The notes beneath the pieces are model-generated. The model did no database searches. It was not told the origin of the DNA and saw nothing but the letters and a program-made list of their open reading frames with translations. Made by a program: the position numbers and the translations under genes. 64,000 nucleotides of DNA from Adiantum capillus-veneris (lineage: Eukaryota; Streptophyta; Polypodiopsida; Polypodiales; Pteridaceae): NCBI GenBank assembly GCA_014529385.2, contig CM043963.1:4529001-4593000 (forward strand), written 5' to 3'. Shown here piece by piece: positions 46,519-57,551 of the stretch. Numbering within the stretch: the stretch's first letter is position 1; every line of letters begins with the position of its first letter.

Positions 46519-47431
46519 TGTTTGGCGGAAGAAGCAACAGGTGGCCGTGGCCAGAAGGACCATAATTTCCTAAGAAACCATCGTAAAATTATTTTGTGAA
46601 GAAGCATCTCTAAGCCGGGAAATTATCAAGGATGTATGATTATTCTTTTGGGAGCAATTGTATATTAGAGAGACAATTTTAAGAGTAGGAGCTTATGGCC
46701 GAACAAGCCATTGTTTGCAAAGACCTAATCTATAAAGGTCAATTTCTGTAAGTTTTGGATAATCTTTTGAATGGAGAACTGAGAAGAGAGCGTAAGTTTG
46801 AGAGCTCCTTCTTGTTCAAACTTGTAATCTTCGCCATTACGGCTACGGTAATCCAAATTCAGATTTGATTATTGCATTGTGTTCCTCTCCTCTTGCTCTT
46901 TCAATTAAGTGTAATCATTCAAGTTTCAGTGTAGGTTTTCGACTACGAGTTTGAGGACTTAAATCGCTGTTTTGAGTGTCTATATGCGTTTTTTATGTCG
47001 TTTCGACCCTAGGAGGGGCTTTAGGGACCTTAGAACGACCCTTTAGGATCAATCATTTACTGTTTTTGTGTACTTTGGGATGAACGATTGCGATTGTTGT
47101 ACCTTCTCAAAATGTTGTGACAGTGATAGGATATGTTCCTGATAGTCCCCTCTAGCTTCCCTTCAAGTTTCGTGCGATTCCGATATGATTTGCATGGCGA
47201 ACGGGCGTGATGACTGTAGAGCTATGTAGAATAACATAGGCAGATTACTTGGCTTTAGTTTGTTTGATTTTCTTGTAGAGTTAGTAGTTGCATCTCTTCG
47301 AGTTCACTTCATTAGGATTGACACCCTAGTGAGTTTCCATGCCTCATCCGAGGCACTTCCCCTGTATCGATAATATTATGTTGATGCTTGAGAGCTATGC
47401 TATGGACGTCCGTCGCGGCGACCCGCAAACA
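46519..47431 (+). repeat. 3' LTR of the 5-kb element
   Basis: 913 bp, colinear with the 5' LTR. Its palindrome is decayed to ACGATTGCGATTG by C-to-T changes. Followed by target-duplication CTCAG. Confidence 0.95.
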
Positions 47432-48490
47432 CTCAGCTTGTCCGTTTGCTTGTGGGTGATAGGGAGTTGATTTTTTATGGATGACCATAAACTCATTAAG
47501 CCAATACTCGATTACCTCATTGAGAAAATGAGTTCCCCGATCACTGACAATTTCTATTGGTAGTCCATATCTCGTGAATACTCATACAAGAATGCAGCAG
47601 TGGTTCTGGAATCATTCTTTTGAGTTGCTTTAGCCTCGGCCCACTTGGTCAAATAGTCCATAGCTACAATGATATATTGAGCTTGGGCTCTATAAGCATT
47701 TTGCAAAATCTATACCCCATTTGCGAAATCTCTAGCCCCCATCATAGGTCTTAAGGGCATGCTATATACTAATGTTGGCATTTTTGCTCGTCGTGACAAG
47801 CATCACACCTTCGAACATATTATTTGGTATCTACAAAAGGTGTTGGCCACCATATGACTGCCATCAAGATTGCTCTTGCGGTGGTGTCACTAGAAAAGTG
47901 ACCTCTAGCTAATGCGACATGTGCTTGTTCTATAATTGGAATATACTTGTTTTCATTTGCACAAAGATGAAAATGTTGATCTTTATGTCTCCTATACAAT
48001 TGGTTCCCAATAAGAGCATAGTCTTTTGCTTCAGTTTCAGTTTCTCTTTGACGGTGTTAACTCATATCCTCAGGAAATGTTCGGCTCGTTAAATAAGTAG
48101 CTAGATAGTTACTCCACTTAGGAGGAGGTGACATTTGAAACAATATTACATGAGCTATGGGTGTTTGTTTTTGACATTGAGGGCAATCCTTTACGAAAGA
48201 TCGAACATCTCTCCTCATAGCCAGCCAAAGTACTCCATGTCTTAAGATTCGTTGCATAGTTTGGTCTTCTGCAAAGTGAAGTTCTACTATGGTAACATGT
48301 GCTTGACTTAGGTACTATTATTTTTCTTCAGGATTAATGCATAAAAGAAATATCCCGTTTTGATTTCTTTTGTATAGCCTACCAGCTAGTAATTGATACA
48401 TAGCCAATTGCTTGATTAATCTTATCGTGATAGGAAGTGGTATTTATGAATCCACTTGAGCTATTGTCCTCAACGACACAATGTTTTCCG
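47432..48490 (-). pseudogene. Gypsy copy 1: two zinc-binding modules and start of integrase core
   Basis: On the minus strand, from 48420: LAGRLYKRNQNG, QAHVTIVELHFAEDQ and VKDCPQCQK form an HHCC zinc domain. About 50 residues later (PPKWSNYL...TFPEDMS) a second module follows: GNQLYRRHKDQ, EQAHVALARGHFSSD, IWWPTPF and CDACHDEQ, again HHCC. The integrase core then begins (YIIVAMDYLTKWAEAKATQK) and is cut at 47432 by the 5-kb element. Several stops and frameshifts are present. Confidence 0.8.
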
Positions 48491-48491
48491 A

Positions 48492-49076
48492 TCATCGAGA
48501 TATCATTTTCATGGAGAACAAATAGGCATCTGGTAGATCATCGTCTACCCCTTTAGGTGATTCTCTTGAAACAATCCTTGATAAGTGATCTGCTCGTTGA
48601 TGTGTAGTGCCTTTTTTTACAACCACAGTGAAATCAAATTCCAGAAGAATGATGAACCATCTCACTATTCTCCCTGTGTTACATGGCTTGTTGACCAAAT
48701 ACAACAAAGCTTGGTGGTCCACAAAGAACACAAATTTGTTGGCTAATAGGTAATGTCTATACTTTTTAATGGCATAGATCATTCTTAATCCTTCCCTTTT
48801 GGTGGTGGTGTAATTCTTTTCCGCCATGTTCAATTGTCGGCTAGCATAAGAAATAGGAAAGTCAATTTTCCCATCTCTTGGTTGAGCTAGTATACAACCA
48901 ATAGCAAAATTGGAAGCATCTACATGTACGTGGAATACCTTATTCCACTCTGGTGCTTTCAATATTGGAGTTGAGGTGAGGGCTTGCTTAATCTTCATGA
49001 AGGATTCTTCACATGCCTCGGTCCATTCAAAGTGTGTAATCAAGATATACATGTGTTTTGCAATTATAGCGTACAT
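48492..49076 (-). pseudogene. Gypsy copy 1: RNase H
   Basis: Open 194-codon stretch with PILKAPEWNKVFHVHVDASN, FAIGCILAQPRDGK, TTTKREGLRMIYAIKKYRHY and FFVDHQALLYLV, the plant gypsy RNase H pattern with its Asp and Glu residues present. It would degrade RNA in the hybrid during replication. Confidence 0.9.
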
Positions 49077-50040
49077 GTAGATGAACCGTCGGTAATATCC
49101 ACAAGCCCCATGAAGGCTTGTACCCCCTTGACTTTTGTTGGTCTAGGCAAATCATCAATGACATGAATCTTCTCAATATCAGTAGCTATTCCATTTTTAG
49201 ACACTATATGTCCTAGAATTTTTCCTTGTCTACCCATGAATGTGTACTTTTCAGGATTTAAGCAAGTCCTATAAAGTCTACATTTTTTGAATACCTTTTT
49301 GAGGTGTTCAAAATGATCATCCCGGATTCATGAATGTATGCATAGAGCATCCATATATACTTCTAAGAATTTCCTAAGATATTATTTGAAGGCATGGCTC
49401 ATCAACCTTTGAAATGTGGTTGGAGCATTAGTTAACCCAAACGACATAACCCGATAGGCAAATATACCCCATTTTGTTGCAAAAGAAGTTTTATGCTAAT
49501 CTTTTGGGTCAACCAAAAGTTGATTGTATCCCGAGAAGCCGTCTTAGAAGCTGTGAGCTTCTTTTCCTGCAACTCGTTCTAAAACATGCTCAGTTCTCGG
49601 AAGAGGAAATTTATCTCTAATGGTATCTGCATTCACCTTTTTGAGATTAAGACACACTCGTAATTTCCCATTCTTCTTGGGTACTACCACAATAGGAGAC
49701 ACCCAATCTGTCTGTTCAATTTCATAAATGAATTCTTCTTTCTTTAGTTTTTCAATCTCTTCTTTTATGTTCCTGGCAAATGTTTTATTATACGTGTATG
49801 GCCTTTGTCTACTTGGTTTTGCATCATCTCTCATGGGTATGGTACGTTGATAGATTTCTGGATCAACACCCTTGAGATCCTTGTACGACCAAGCAAAGAT
49901 ATCTCGATATTCCTTTAACAAACTTAGCAAAAGCTCTTCTTCTTCTTCTGTTAGGTCATTCGCAATGTAAGCAGGTCTAGGCTCTTCTCCTGGTTCATGC
50001 AAGTCTATCCTTTTAGCATTTTCAGGTCCTTCGTAAGACT
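49077..50040 (-). pseudogene. Gypsy copy 1: reverse transcriptase
   Basis: N-terminal part (50002-49544) is open: EYRDIFAWSYKDLKGVDPEI, DWVSPIVVVPKKNGKLRVCL. The rest has stops and a missing base. The catalytic box reads YMDALCIHS instead of YMDD, so a catalytic Asp is lost. MGRQGKILGHIVS and KVKGVQAFMGL follow. Confidence 0.9.
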
Positions 50041-51232
50041 CGCCCTATTTCTGTAGTTCCCTAATAGGTTGTTTGACTATGATTTTCCGATCTTGGAGAA
50101 TATACTTTTTGTAATGGGATGGAACACGTATTACATCCTTACCATCCTCTTCCGTGGTTTCCATTTCAGTTGTGTATATATCCTTTATAAATTTTTTCAA
50201 CTCTTGATATTTCTCTTTCTTCTCGACTCATGTCATGATTGGCTTCTTATCCTGTGAGTTTTTCTCAATGTTTGAGACATTTCTAAGTTTTTGTTTGAAG
50301 AATATCTTCCAGTTATTTTGTCCTTGACACAATCATTTGCATATATCTGCATCAAAAATTGTGTTCTACTGGAGACTGATGGCATAGTTCGTGTTTTCAC
50401 AATTCGAGTGTCTCTCTTTCATCTATACCATTTTTGTCTTTCTTGAATTCTGGTTTGGAAAGTCAAAAAACTTTTCCTCCCCTCCTTTTAAACGTAGCTT
50501 AGCTCTCATATGCTCTTTTTTTGACCCTGAATCTTATGAGGTAGATGAGCGTTCATCTAACTCATCAGCTGCATCATAATAGAGGTCTGAAAAGACTTGT
50601 TGAGCTTTCATTAAGTCCTTGGGTTCCTCATCTTCGTCTTCAATGTTGAGGATTGAAATCATTTGGATGGGAATTACATCGTAGCCATCCTCATTGAAAA
50701 ATTGAGTAGGCATAGACGTATTCACACATACATTCACTGTCGATAAAATTTAAGTCCACTCGAATGGTTAAAAAAAATGATATGGAAAGAGAGCAGGTAC
50801 ATAGGCTTCGTCTGTGCAGTCCCTTTCGTTTTAAGCTTCCGTTTTCTGAAGCTCCACACATCACAATAGGGGTGTCTTTGTTTAACCAGGATGGAAGTTT
50901 AGTTTCAGCAAAATAGACTGAAATCAAACTCTTGGATGGGTGTTTTCAAGACATCTCTATAAGTGTGATCTTTTAGATTGACTCTTGTTATAGATCCCAC
51001 TCATTTCAAGTGCAGATAATTGTTTCCCCAATCTTAGATAATCTATACCTCTCGCATGAAAGGTCTTCCCAATATGATTTTATAGTTGAGTTTTTTTCCA
51101 AAGTCTACTATGGCAAAAGTGTATTGGTATTAAATTCCATAAGAATTGACTATCACCTTTTCAAGTAGCCCTAATGGTCTCTCAATGTATCCGTCAGCCA
51201 ATCGCAGTTTCATTCAAGTTTGTCTAACTTCA
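50041..51232 (-). pseudogene. Gypsy copy 1: first protease region and linker, degenerate
   Basis: Near 51200-50990 the minus strand reads MKLRLADGYIERPLGLLEKV and KIILGRPFMREV, the second half of a gypsy aspartic protease, colinear with gypsy copy 2 at 63400-63180. A basic/acidic linker with many stops follows to the reverse transcriptase. Homology ends abruptly at about 51232, so the 5' part (gag, protease start, LTR) is missing. Confidence 0.75.
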
Positions 51233-51234
51233 AT

Positions 51235-52470
51235 AACTTGCTGGTGCAATGAAGATGGAAGCTTCAAGCACCAAGCTCACACTTGTAAAACACAAAATCA
51301 ATCCTTCACGGTCTCAGACCCGAGCCCTTACACACCTTCGAAGATGGTGAGAGCTAGTGGGGTATGAGAGTAGATTGAGAGGAAGGAGTATTCTTACGAT
51401 AACGAAGTATGTCTCCTCACATAATCACTCATAATAGCTTAGCATATCTTAGTAATTAGCATGGTAGAGGAGATGAGCATGCATTGGAGCTTCACTCTTG
51501 GTTGGATTTGCATCACAAAGCCAAGTTTTGTTGGTGTAGGTCTCCCTTCTCACAAGCTTGGAGTAGGTGATGAGCTTTTCATTAAGGCTTGAGAAGGAGA
51601 TATAGTCTTCTTTACTCCACACATAAGATCATGTGAGTGTGTGTGTGATAATTCCTTCCAAAAAAAAGTCCCCTCTGTCTCTTGGTCGACCCCTCTTGAT
51701 TTTTACTCATGCTGGCATCCTATTGGTCCCTGCAAAGCTTAGCCAATGACAATTAAGAAGAATAAGTTATAGCCTTGTGACATGTGTCCCCCTTTCCCCT
51801 TTTGTGAGAGCTCCAAGTATTTAAATAATTCAATTAATCTCTCATTGGATCCCTTAGTCTTCTGAACAATAGGAATCTGGCAAGCTTTTGGGCTGATGAA
51901 TGCTCATTGGACCCCTTGGGAGACTATACAATAGTCTTCTTGAGATCTTAATTTCTATTGGTTCTTCTACCAAGTGTTTTTTAAATGAATTAAACTAGAT
52001 TTACTCTAGCCTAATTCTAATTGGTCCACCTTTATGGCCATCCAATAGGATTTGAATGCACCTTGGGGGCAACTGGGCTAGGGAGCTGACATGTGTCCAC
52101 TATGCCCTATGTGTAAAGGGAACCTGCAAGAGTGTATAATGGACTGAACCTTAGGGTCTTTGAAGACCATTCATGCACATGGCTCTTTTGCAGATGGCCC
52201 CCCCTTTGGATCCCTATTTTCCCTCCTTTGGATCCCTACTATGATCGGTCTGCCAGCCTAACCAATATTCTAGCTTTTTCTCCCTTAGTACTTCCCCATA
52301 TTAAATGATCAGTTTAACATGAGAAAATCAGTTAGGAGAATTAGATATTAGTTATTATGACATTACCTCTCTCTTGAAATCATAGTCATCCAATGAAGCA
52401 TAAAGACCTTAGGGTAAGCTTCATTGAAGACCTCCAATAGTTAGTGTAAAAGTCCTTTGACCTTAGGTAG
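51235..52470. other. Non-coding region left of a plus-strand gag, no gene seen
   Basis: No domain found on either strand. Position suggests LTR or leader of the plus-strand element whose gag fragment follows, but no LTR border, primer site or tandem partner could be identified. Confidence 0.4.
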
Positions 52471-52519
52471 GTAACCTAGGGTTGTGCTTGAGGTGGGAAC
52501 CCGCCGTACCAAGCTTAAG

Positions 52520-52640
52520 CTACTTGAGATGCTTGAGGTGCTTGATGATTGAGATGATTGAGGTGCTTGTCATGCTTGAGATGCTAGGGCTGTACTAGAG
52601 GTGAGAACCCAACCCAAGCTTGAAGTGCTTGAGGGCCAAG
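52520..52640. repeat. GCTTGAGRTGCTTGAG minisatellite
   Basis: About ten degenerate copies of a 9-10-bp unit (TTGAGATGC/TTGAGGTGC), with GGGAACC phrases at 52495 and 52648. Confidence 0.75.
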
Positions 52641-52689
52641 CTTGTGGTGGGAACTGGGCCTAATCTTGAGAGTCTTAAGGTGTCAAAAA

Positions 52690-53491
52690 GTCAAGATTCA
52701 ATTTCTACAAGAAGGGGGCGAGTCTTACAAGCGGTCTAGACAATCACCCACTCTTCCCAAGAGGAAAAGATCAGCACATTGTCCTTCTGCTCGTCATTCC
52801 GAAAGGGAAGAGAGGAAACAAAGGAAGCAAAGGGCTAGAAAGAGGTCACCCTCTTCTCCTTCTTCTTCACCTTCCTCCTCTTTCGATGAAAGATATGGCT
52901 ATTCTCCTAGAGAATAAAAAAGTGGAGCACATCGCAAATCATACCCTCCATTGTGAAGGTCACAAAAGCTAAAGAAGTTCCAGGAGGGAGGAAAGAGTAT
53001 CTCTTTTCTCACCTGTGATGGCACCTTTGGTGCTACAGACAAAGTATTGGCCTTTATCCAGCAATTTGATGCGGCCTTTGGCGACGAGGGCTTCACAGAG
53101 TCCTCCAAGCTACATACTTCCAAAAATCATATCATCAATGGTGGGCTAGCCTTCATGGCAATGGCCAAGCCCCAAAAACATGGAAAACTCTATGAGTTTC
53201 CATCATGAAGAAATTCCTTGCAAGTGATACAAAGGACAAAGTGCTTACCGAATGGCGCAGCTTGAAGATTCTCTCTCATGAGTCTATCCACAAGTATGTA
53301 GACAAGTTTTGGGATTTACATCTCAAGGCTACTGTCTTTCAAAAGATAGACTTTACCGAGAAAAATCAGCAATTGTGTGCGGGATTACCTGACGAGATGG
53401 CCAAATATATCAACTCTCAACGACTTGGTTCTATCACCAAAGAAATCCATCACACCATGGTTGTTTCAAGCATCAATTTCCATCAAGGGGC
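52690..53491 (+). pseudogene. Plus-strand gypsy gag fragment, frameshifted
   Basis: A basic, serine-rich N-part (RKRSAHCPSARHSEREERKQ) leads, after a stop, to ATDKVLAFIQQFDAAFGDEG and LAFMAMAKPQKH. After a frame change near 53195 it continues LASDTKDKVLTEWRSLKILS, YVDKFWDLHLKATVF and NQQLCAGLPDEMAKYINSQR. This is the Ty3 gag core. It stops at 53491 where an LTR end begins, indicating interruption by insertion. Confidence 0.8.
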
Positions 53492-53665
53492 TTGTTAGTG
53501 GGTCACCGCGATGGACGTCTGCAGCATAGCTCTTTTGTACTAACATAATGTCAATATGCAAGGAAGCGACTCCGGGTGGGGCACAGAGACTTAATGAGAG
53601 TGTCAATCTCACCAAAGTGAACTCAAGGACTACACGTTCTTACAACAAAAGCAAATCAGCCACTT
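53492..53665 (-). repeat. LTR end fragment related to the 913-bp LTR family
   Basis: Begins TGTTAGTGGGTCACCGCG, which is the reverse complement of an LTR 3' end. For about 170 bp it is alignable to the last part of the 913-bp LTRs (GGACGTC...AGCATAGCTCT; GGAAGCGACTC; GTGTCAATC...GTGAACTC). It belongs to a minus-strand element lying to its right. Confidence 0.65.
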
Positions 53666-53811
53666 CCTAGTCAGACAATCAGTATGTGTCCATTCTCAAC
53701 ACTCAACGTAATCACGCCATTTCAATATCCAAACGAATCCGGAATGTCATGAAACTTAAGGAGAGGTATCACAACACTTATGGGCTCAATCCTACCGAGT
53801 TCTGTCACCAT

Positions 53812-55333
53812 CTATCTCAGCATCCTTGGGCAAACCGAGGTCTTGGTCTTGTCTTTCTTGTGTCTCGTGTTGTCCCTCTCCTTGTGAGAGACTTTTCTCC
53901 TTTCTACTTTTTCAGATTCGTCAGATGATTCTAAATCATCGACTTGTTGCTTCTTTGATTGTTCTTGCTGCCTCTGATCCATCTTTCGCTTGAGGTCATT
54001 GTGAATTCTTTGCTGCATGGCATTGGAAATTTCCCGTTTCTCTTCAGCTTCCCTCCTCTTTTGTTGCTTGATCTTTTCCAAGGCCTCTGTTTGCCTGCAT
54101 ATCAAAGGAGTATCCTTGACTGCATCATCTTCTTTCTTGTCATCCACTTCTGTCTCTTGGGTTTGCTGGTGATCTTTCTTTTGTTGGAAGAGCTTTTCCC
54201 TCAATGCCTAAGCCTCTTCCATTGTCCTCTTGGCATGAGTGATGGGGATAGATTTTGCCAAATGTGTAACCTTTTTCTTTAATCGAGTATATCCCAGGGT
54301 GTAGGGGGTATCCTTCTCTTCCTCCGAAGACTGGTACTCAGAAGGAGTATCTCATGGGTTGGATCCATTCTTCTGGATGCTCAGAGTATCCAACTCTGTT
54401 TTCTCACTGTCTGAATTCCTTAGAGGTGCACTTTGCCTAGTTTGTTTGACTCCAGGATTTACTCTTGTAGAAGGTTCGGCCACTAGTCTACAGCTCTTTT
54501 GGACCTGTGGATTAGGTCTATCTGTGCTTGGGCAAGTGGTAGATCATCAATCATGCCCAATGCTTGATAGGCTATTTGTGTGAGCATGGGTCCTCCGTTC
54601 ATCTAATCTTTACTTCTTTGGCCTCCCTTTAGGTTTGCTTTCACAATTGTGTCAAGAAGGTAGTTGCCAAAGTCACAACTGACCACCCTGCCTTCAGCCA
54701 AACCCATCGCCATCACCACTACCATATGCAAGAAGAGTTCAGTATATCTGGGTGGCTTCTACACCTTAAAATGTTGTCATATAAGACGCAATGGCAGTTG
54801 AGTTTCTGAGTAGATTAGGTCTTGATATGTCAGCTTGTGATCGCGTTGCTACAAAAAGGCCTTATCAATGTTGATTGCCTTCATTTTCTGCAAGAGGTTG
54901 TGCGTCCCTTGCGGAAGATGGAGGGCTTCATTGATGATTTCAGCTGTAATTTTTACCTTAACGACTGTCCCGTCCTTGTCTGTCAGAGTTTCTTCCCCAT
55001 TGTACTGAATTGTGCTTATGAGCTTGTGAGCCCGTCTGAAATCCGTTCTTGAAGGAGGCAGTCTTAAGAAATTGTCGAGCTGTAACACCTGACCCCTTCT
55101 TGCACTTCTGGTTTCTGGTGCAAAGTCCACATTTCCTAGGGAAAGATGGTGGTCTTTACAATCTCTCCGTATGCGGCTTGGAACCTTCCAATGAAAATGT
55201 TTGCCGGAATTGCTTCATGTACTTGTTCGGTGAGATGAGCTTTCTCATTTGATGAGATATCGGTTATCTCATAGGGTGCCACATGCCACTCCCTCTGTGC
55301 TTTCCTTCGAGGCATCCTGTTGCCAGTTTGCAA
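53812..55333 (-). pseudogene. ORF1-type protein of a minus-strand LTR element, frameshifted
   Basis: From 55333 down: MPRRKAQREWHVAPYEITDI, AIPANIFIGRFQAAYGEIVK, then after a frame change LDNFLRLPPSRTDFRRAHKL, IQYNGEETLTDKDGTVVKVK and AEIINEALHLPQGTHN. After more lesions comes a Lys/Glu-rich coiled-coil-like end (KQQKRREAEEKREISNAMQQ, 54204-53812). This resembles the capsid-region protein of Athila-like plant elements, but the family is not certain. It sits downstream of a leader with palindromic repeats, the same layout as the 5-kb element. Confidence 0.6.
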
Positions 55334-55484
55334 GTGAAATCAGGTTTTAGCCATTGACCATAAAATAAAAAAGTGAGCTTAACTTTGTCAAAACTACTCC
55401 AAATTTGACCAAATTTCACCAGTGCACCTAGGATTACTATAGGCACAAAACTGTAATGAAACAGATAGATTTTGGCAAAAAGGA

Positions 55485-56604
55485 ACATGGATCATGATCC
55501 ATATTGGAAAGCATTTTAAAATTCTAACTTTGGGAAGTTGTCCCTGGGCATAAGGGGATGCTACTGAGCAATTTTCTTTGGATTTAGAGCTAAAGGTACA
55601 TGGATCGCGATCCATGTTGGACAATATTTTGGAAAACTGTTGATACCATCTCGTAGGGTTCATCTTGATTATAACTTGGTCCAAAAAGTTTGGGATTTGG
55701 ATCAATGGTTTGACACTTGGGATAAATTTTGTAAATCATGTACAGATTCGGAGATTTTGGCTTTTGGAAGTGGTTTTTTGGGATTCAAATGGCTTGACAC
55801 TTCATGGCTTGGCTTTCTTGATCATACTGAATCAAATGGCATGGGTTTTACTTATTTTGGCCAAAAAGGTACATGGATCATGATCCATGTTGGGAAGGAT
55901 TTGATACAATTCTTGTGCATGTTGGTTCCTATAGGTTTTCCTAGTACACTGGTGAAATTTTTTCAACTTTGGACATGTTTTTCGATAGTTTATCCCATTT
56001 CTTAGTTTATGGCCATATTTTTCTCGTTTTGACAAAATTTGTTTCTAGCCACCACTTTTGGAGTCATGTTTTGCCTGAAATCTCTCCTTGCATTGATTTC
56101 TGATGGTTGAGGTCTGTAGTTCATAGCTTTTCTTGGTTCCCTGGCAAGTTTCCCCAGACTTTGAATTCTTTTGGGAAGGCAAACCGAATCTTGCAAGTTT
56201 CACCATTTTGCAAGTATACTTTTGTTTGGTTTTGATCCCATCACCATTCTTAGGTTACAATTGCTTGTTGATAGACTTCGAGAAAAGTTTGAAGTTTCTC
56301 AAATTAATTCAGCAGTACTTTTGACCAAAAGACCATTTAAAAATTGGCTATAGCAATTCAGGTGGATCTGATGATCTTTGGAGCATTTTTTTGTGATCAT
56401 TTTGCAACCCCAGTACTATTGGTACATTGTCCACTAGTGAACCTCTTTGATCCTGATTTTGGTAAAAAGGTAACTCGATTGCGATCCATGTTGGGAAGTA
56501 TTTTGCAAAAACAATCATGGGGTTTTGTTCCTGGGCCTCTATAGCTGCTCCTGTAGAAGTTTCCTTGATGTTAGGGTTTTGGGAACATGGATCGCGATCC
56601 ATGT
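55485..56604. repeat. Five dispersed ATGGATCGCGATCCAT palindromes
   Basis: Copies at about 55485 (ACATGGATCATGATCCAT), 55599 (ACATGGATCGCGATCCATGT), 55871 (ACATGGATCATGATCCATGT), 56473 (ACTCGATTGCGATCCATGTT) and 56585 (ACATGGATCGCGATCCATGT). Four of the five are followed by a TTGGGAAGNAT/TTGGAAAGC-like phrase or its relative. They lie in the leader of the minus-strand ORF1-type element. Confidence 0.85.
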
Positions 56605-56900
56605 TCCAACACCTTTTCCTATTGTTCTTAGCTTGGCTGATTCTGCTAGGTAGTTGGGGTCTGCAGATGAACTTTTTCTTGTTTTTGATGGGTTTTGGAC
56701 TCCCACATTGGCCCTGTGAGTTTGCCGATTTTGTGACCTTGTACTAATTCGATTTGTTGTTTTGGTACTGTTGATGCAGTATGGGTCACACACACATGTT
56801 CTTGCAAGGTTAATGATCATACCTGTCAAATTTGGTGTAGTGAGATCCACCGAGGTGGTCGTAGCAGGTAGAAGCAATTCCAAAAACCCTATGCTCCTAT

Positions 56901-56902
<2 letters not shown>

Positions 56903-56949
<47 letters not shown>
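56903..56949. repeat. (CT)n microsatellite
   Basis: About 23 consecutive CT units. Confidence 0.95.
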
Positions 56950-56955
<6 letters not shown>

Positions 56956-57544
56956 AATGAGCTTCCGTTGCCCTTTTTTGACTATATGATCCCAGTCTAC
57001 CCGGAATGCCCCATTTATACTTACCTTCATTGCTCATATCTTGTTGGGCACATCACCTGCGGTTCCAACCATTCGGCATTCTGACACTCGGTTTACAAAT
57101 GGCATCCAATCTGCAGTTTTGATCCTTTAGAAGTTGGTCCAAAATTCATTTTGTGTTGAATTTTTCCATATTTTCCATGTTTGTAGTCCTTGCTTTGAAG
57201 TTTCGACGTTTGCTTTCAAAAGTCAATTCTGACTTTCTTGGCTCGACTTATCAAATTTTTATTGATTACCTGTCATTTTTTGCGTTTTTGTAAAAGAAAA
57301 TTATTTACAATAATTATTAATCGGCCAAAAGAAAAAATTAGTGTCACAACCCTTATATACATACCCTTTTTTTTGGTATTAGATCATGACGGTATGGCTA
57401 ATGATTATGCCAACTAATGATTATGTCAGGCTCCGAAAAACTTGTGTTTTTAAGGAAACGGGAAAGAAAGGAAACGAAAGGAAAAGAAAAGAAATAGGAT
57501 GATAATAATGGTATATACAAGTGGTACTCCAACCGCTTTTCCCC
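56950..57544. other. Non-coding region between two minus-strand elements, possible LTR remnants
   Basis: No coding signal. A minus-strand polypurine-like tract (AGGAAGGGGGAAAAG, plus-strand 57537-57551) at the right edge would place the 3' LTR of gypsy copy 2 here, but its borders are not resolved. A short direct repeat TGATTATG(T/C)CA occurs at 57402 and 57418. Confidence 0.4.
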
Positions 57545-57551
57545 CTTCCTA

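Larger units (their letters stand above)
42394..47431 (+). mobile_element. Non-autonomous gypsy-like LTR retrotransposon, 5038 bp, structurally complete
   Basis: Two 913-bp LTRs (42394-43306 and 46519-47431), TGTTTGG...GCAAACA ends, a 5-bp target duplication CTCAG (42389-42393 and 47432-47436), primer site and polypurine tract are all present. By eye the LTRs differ at roughly 40-45 positions (about 5 percent), many of them C/T or G/A. Only two ORFs lie inside: an unknown 319-codon ORF1 and a gag. There is no protease, reverse transcriptase or integrase, so it depended on another element for mobilisation. It inserted into the integrase of gypsy copy 1. Confidence 0.95.

Noticed and set aside
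52642-52917. SR-protein-like gene (RKRSPSSPSSSPSSS)
   Set aside because: Continuous with a degenerate gypsy gag; low-complexity N-terminal region of that element.
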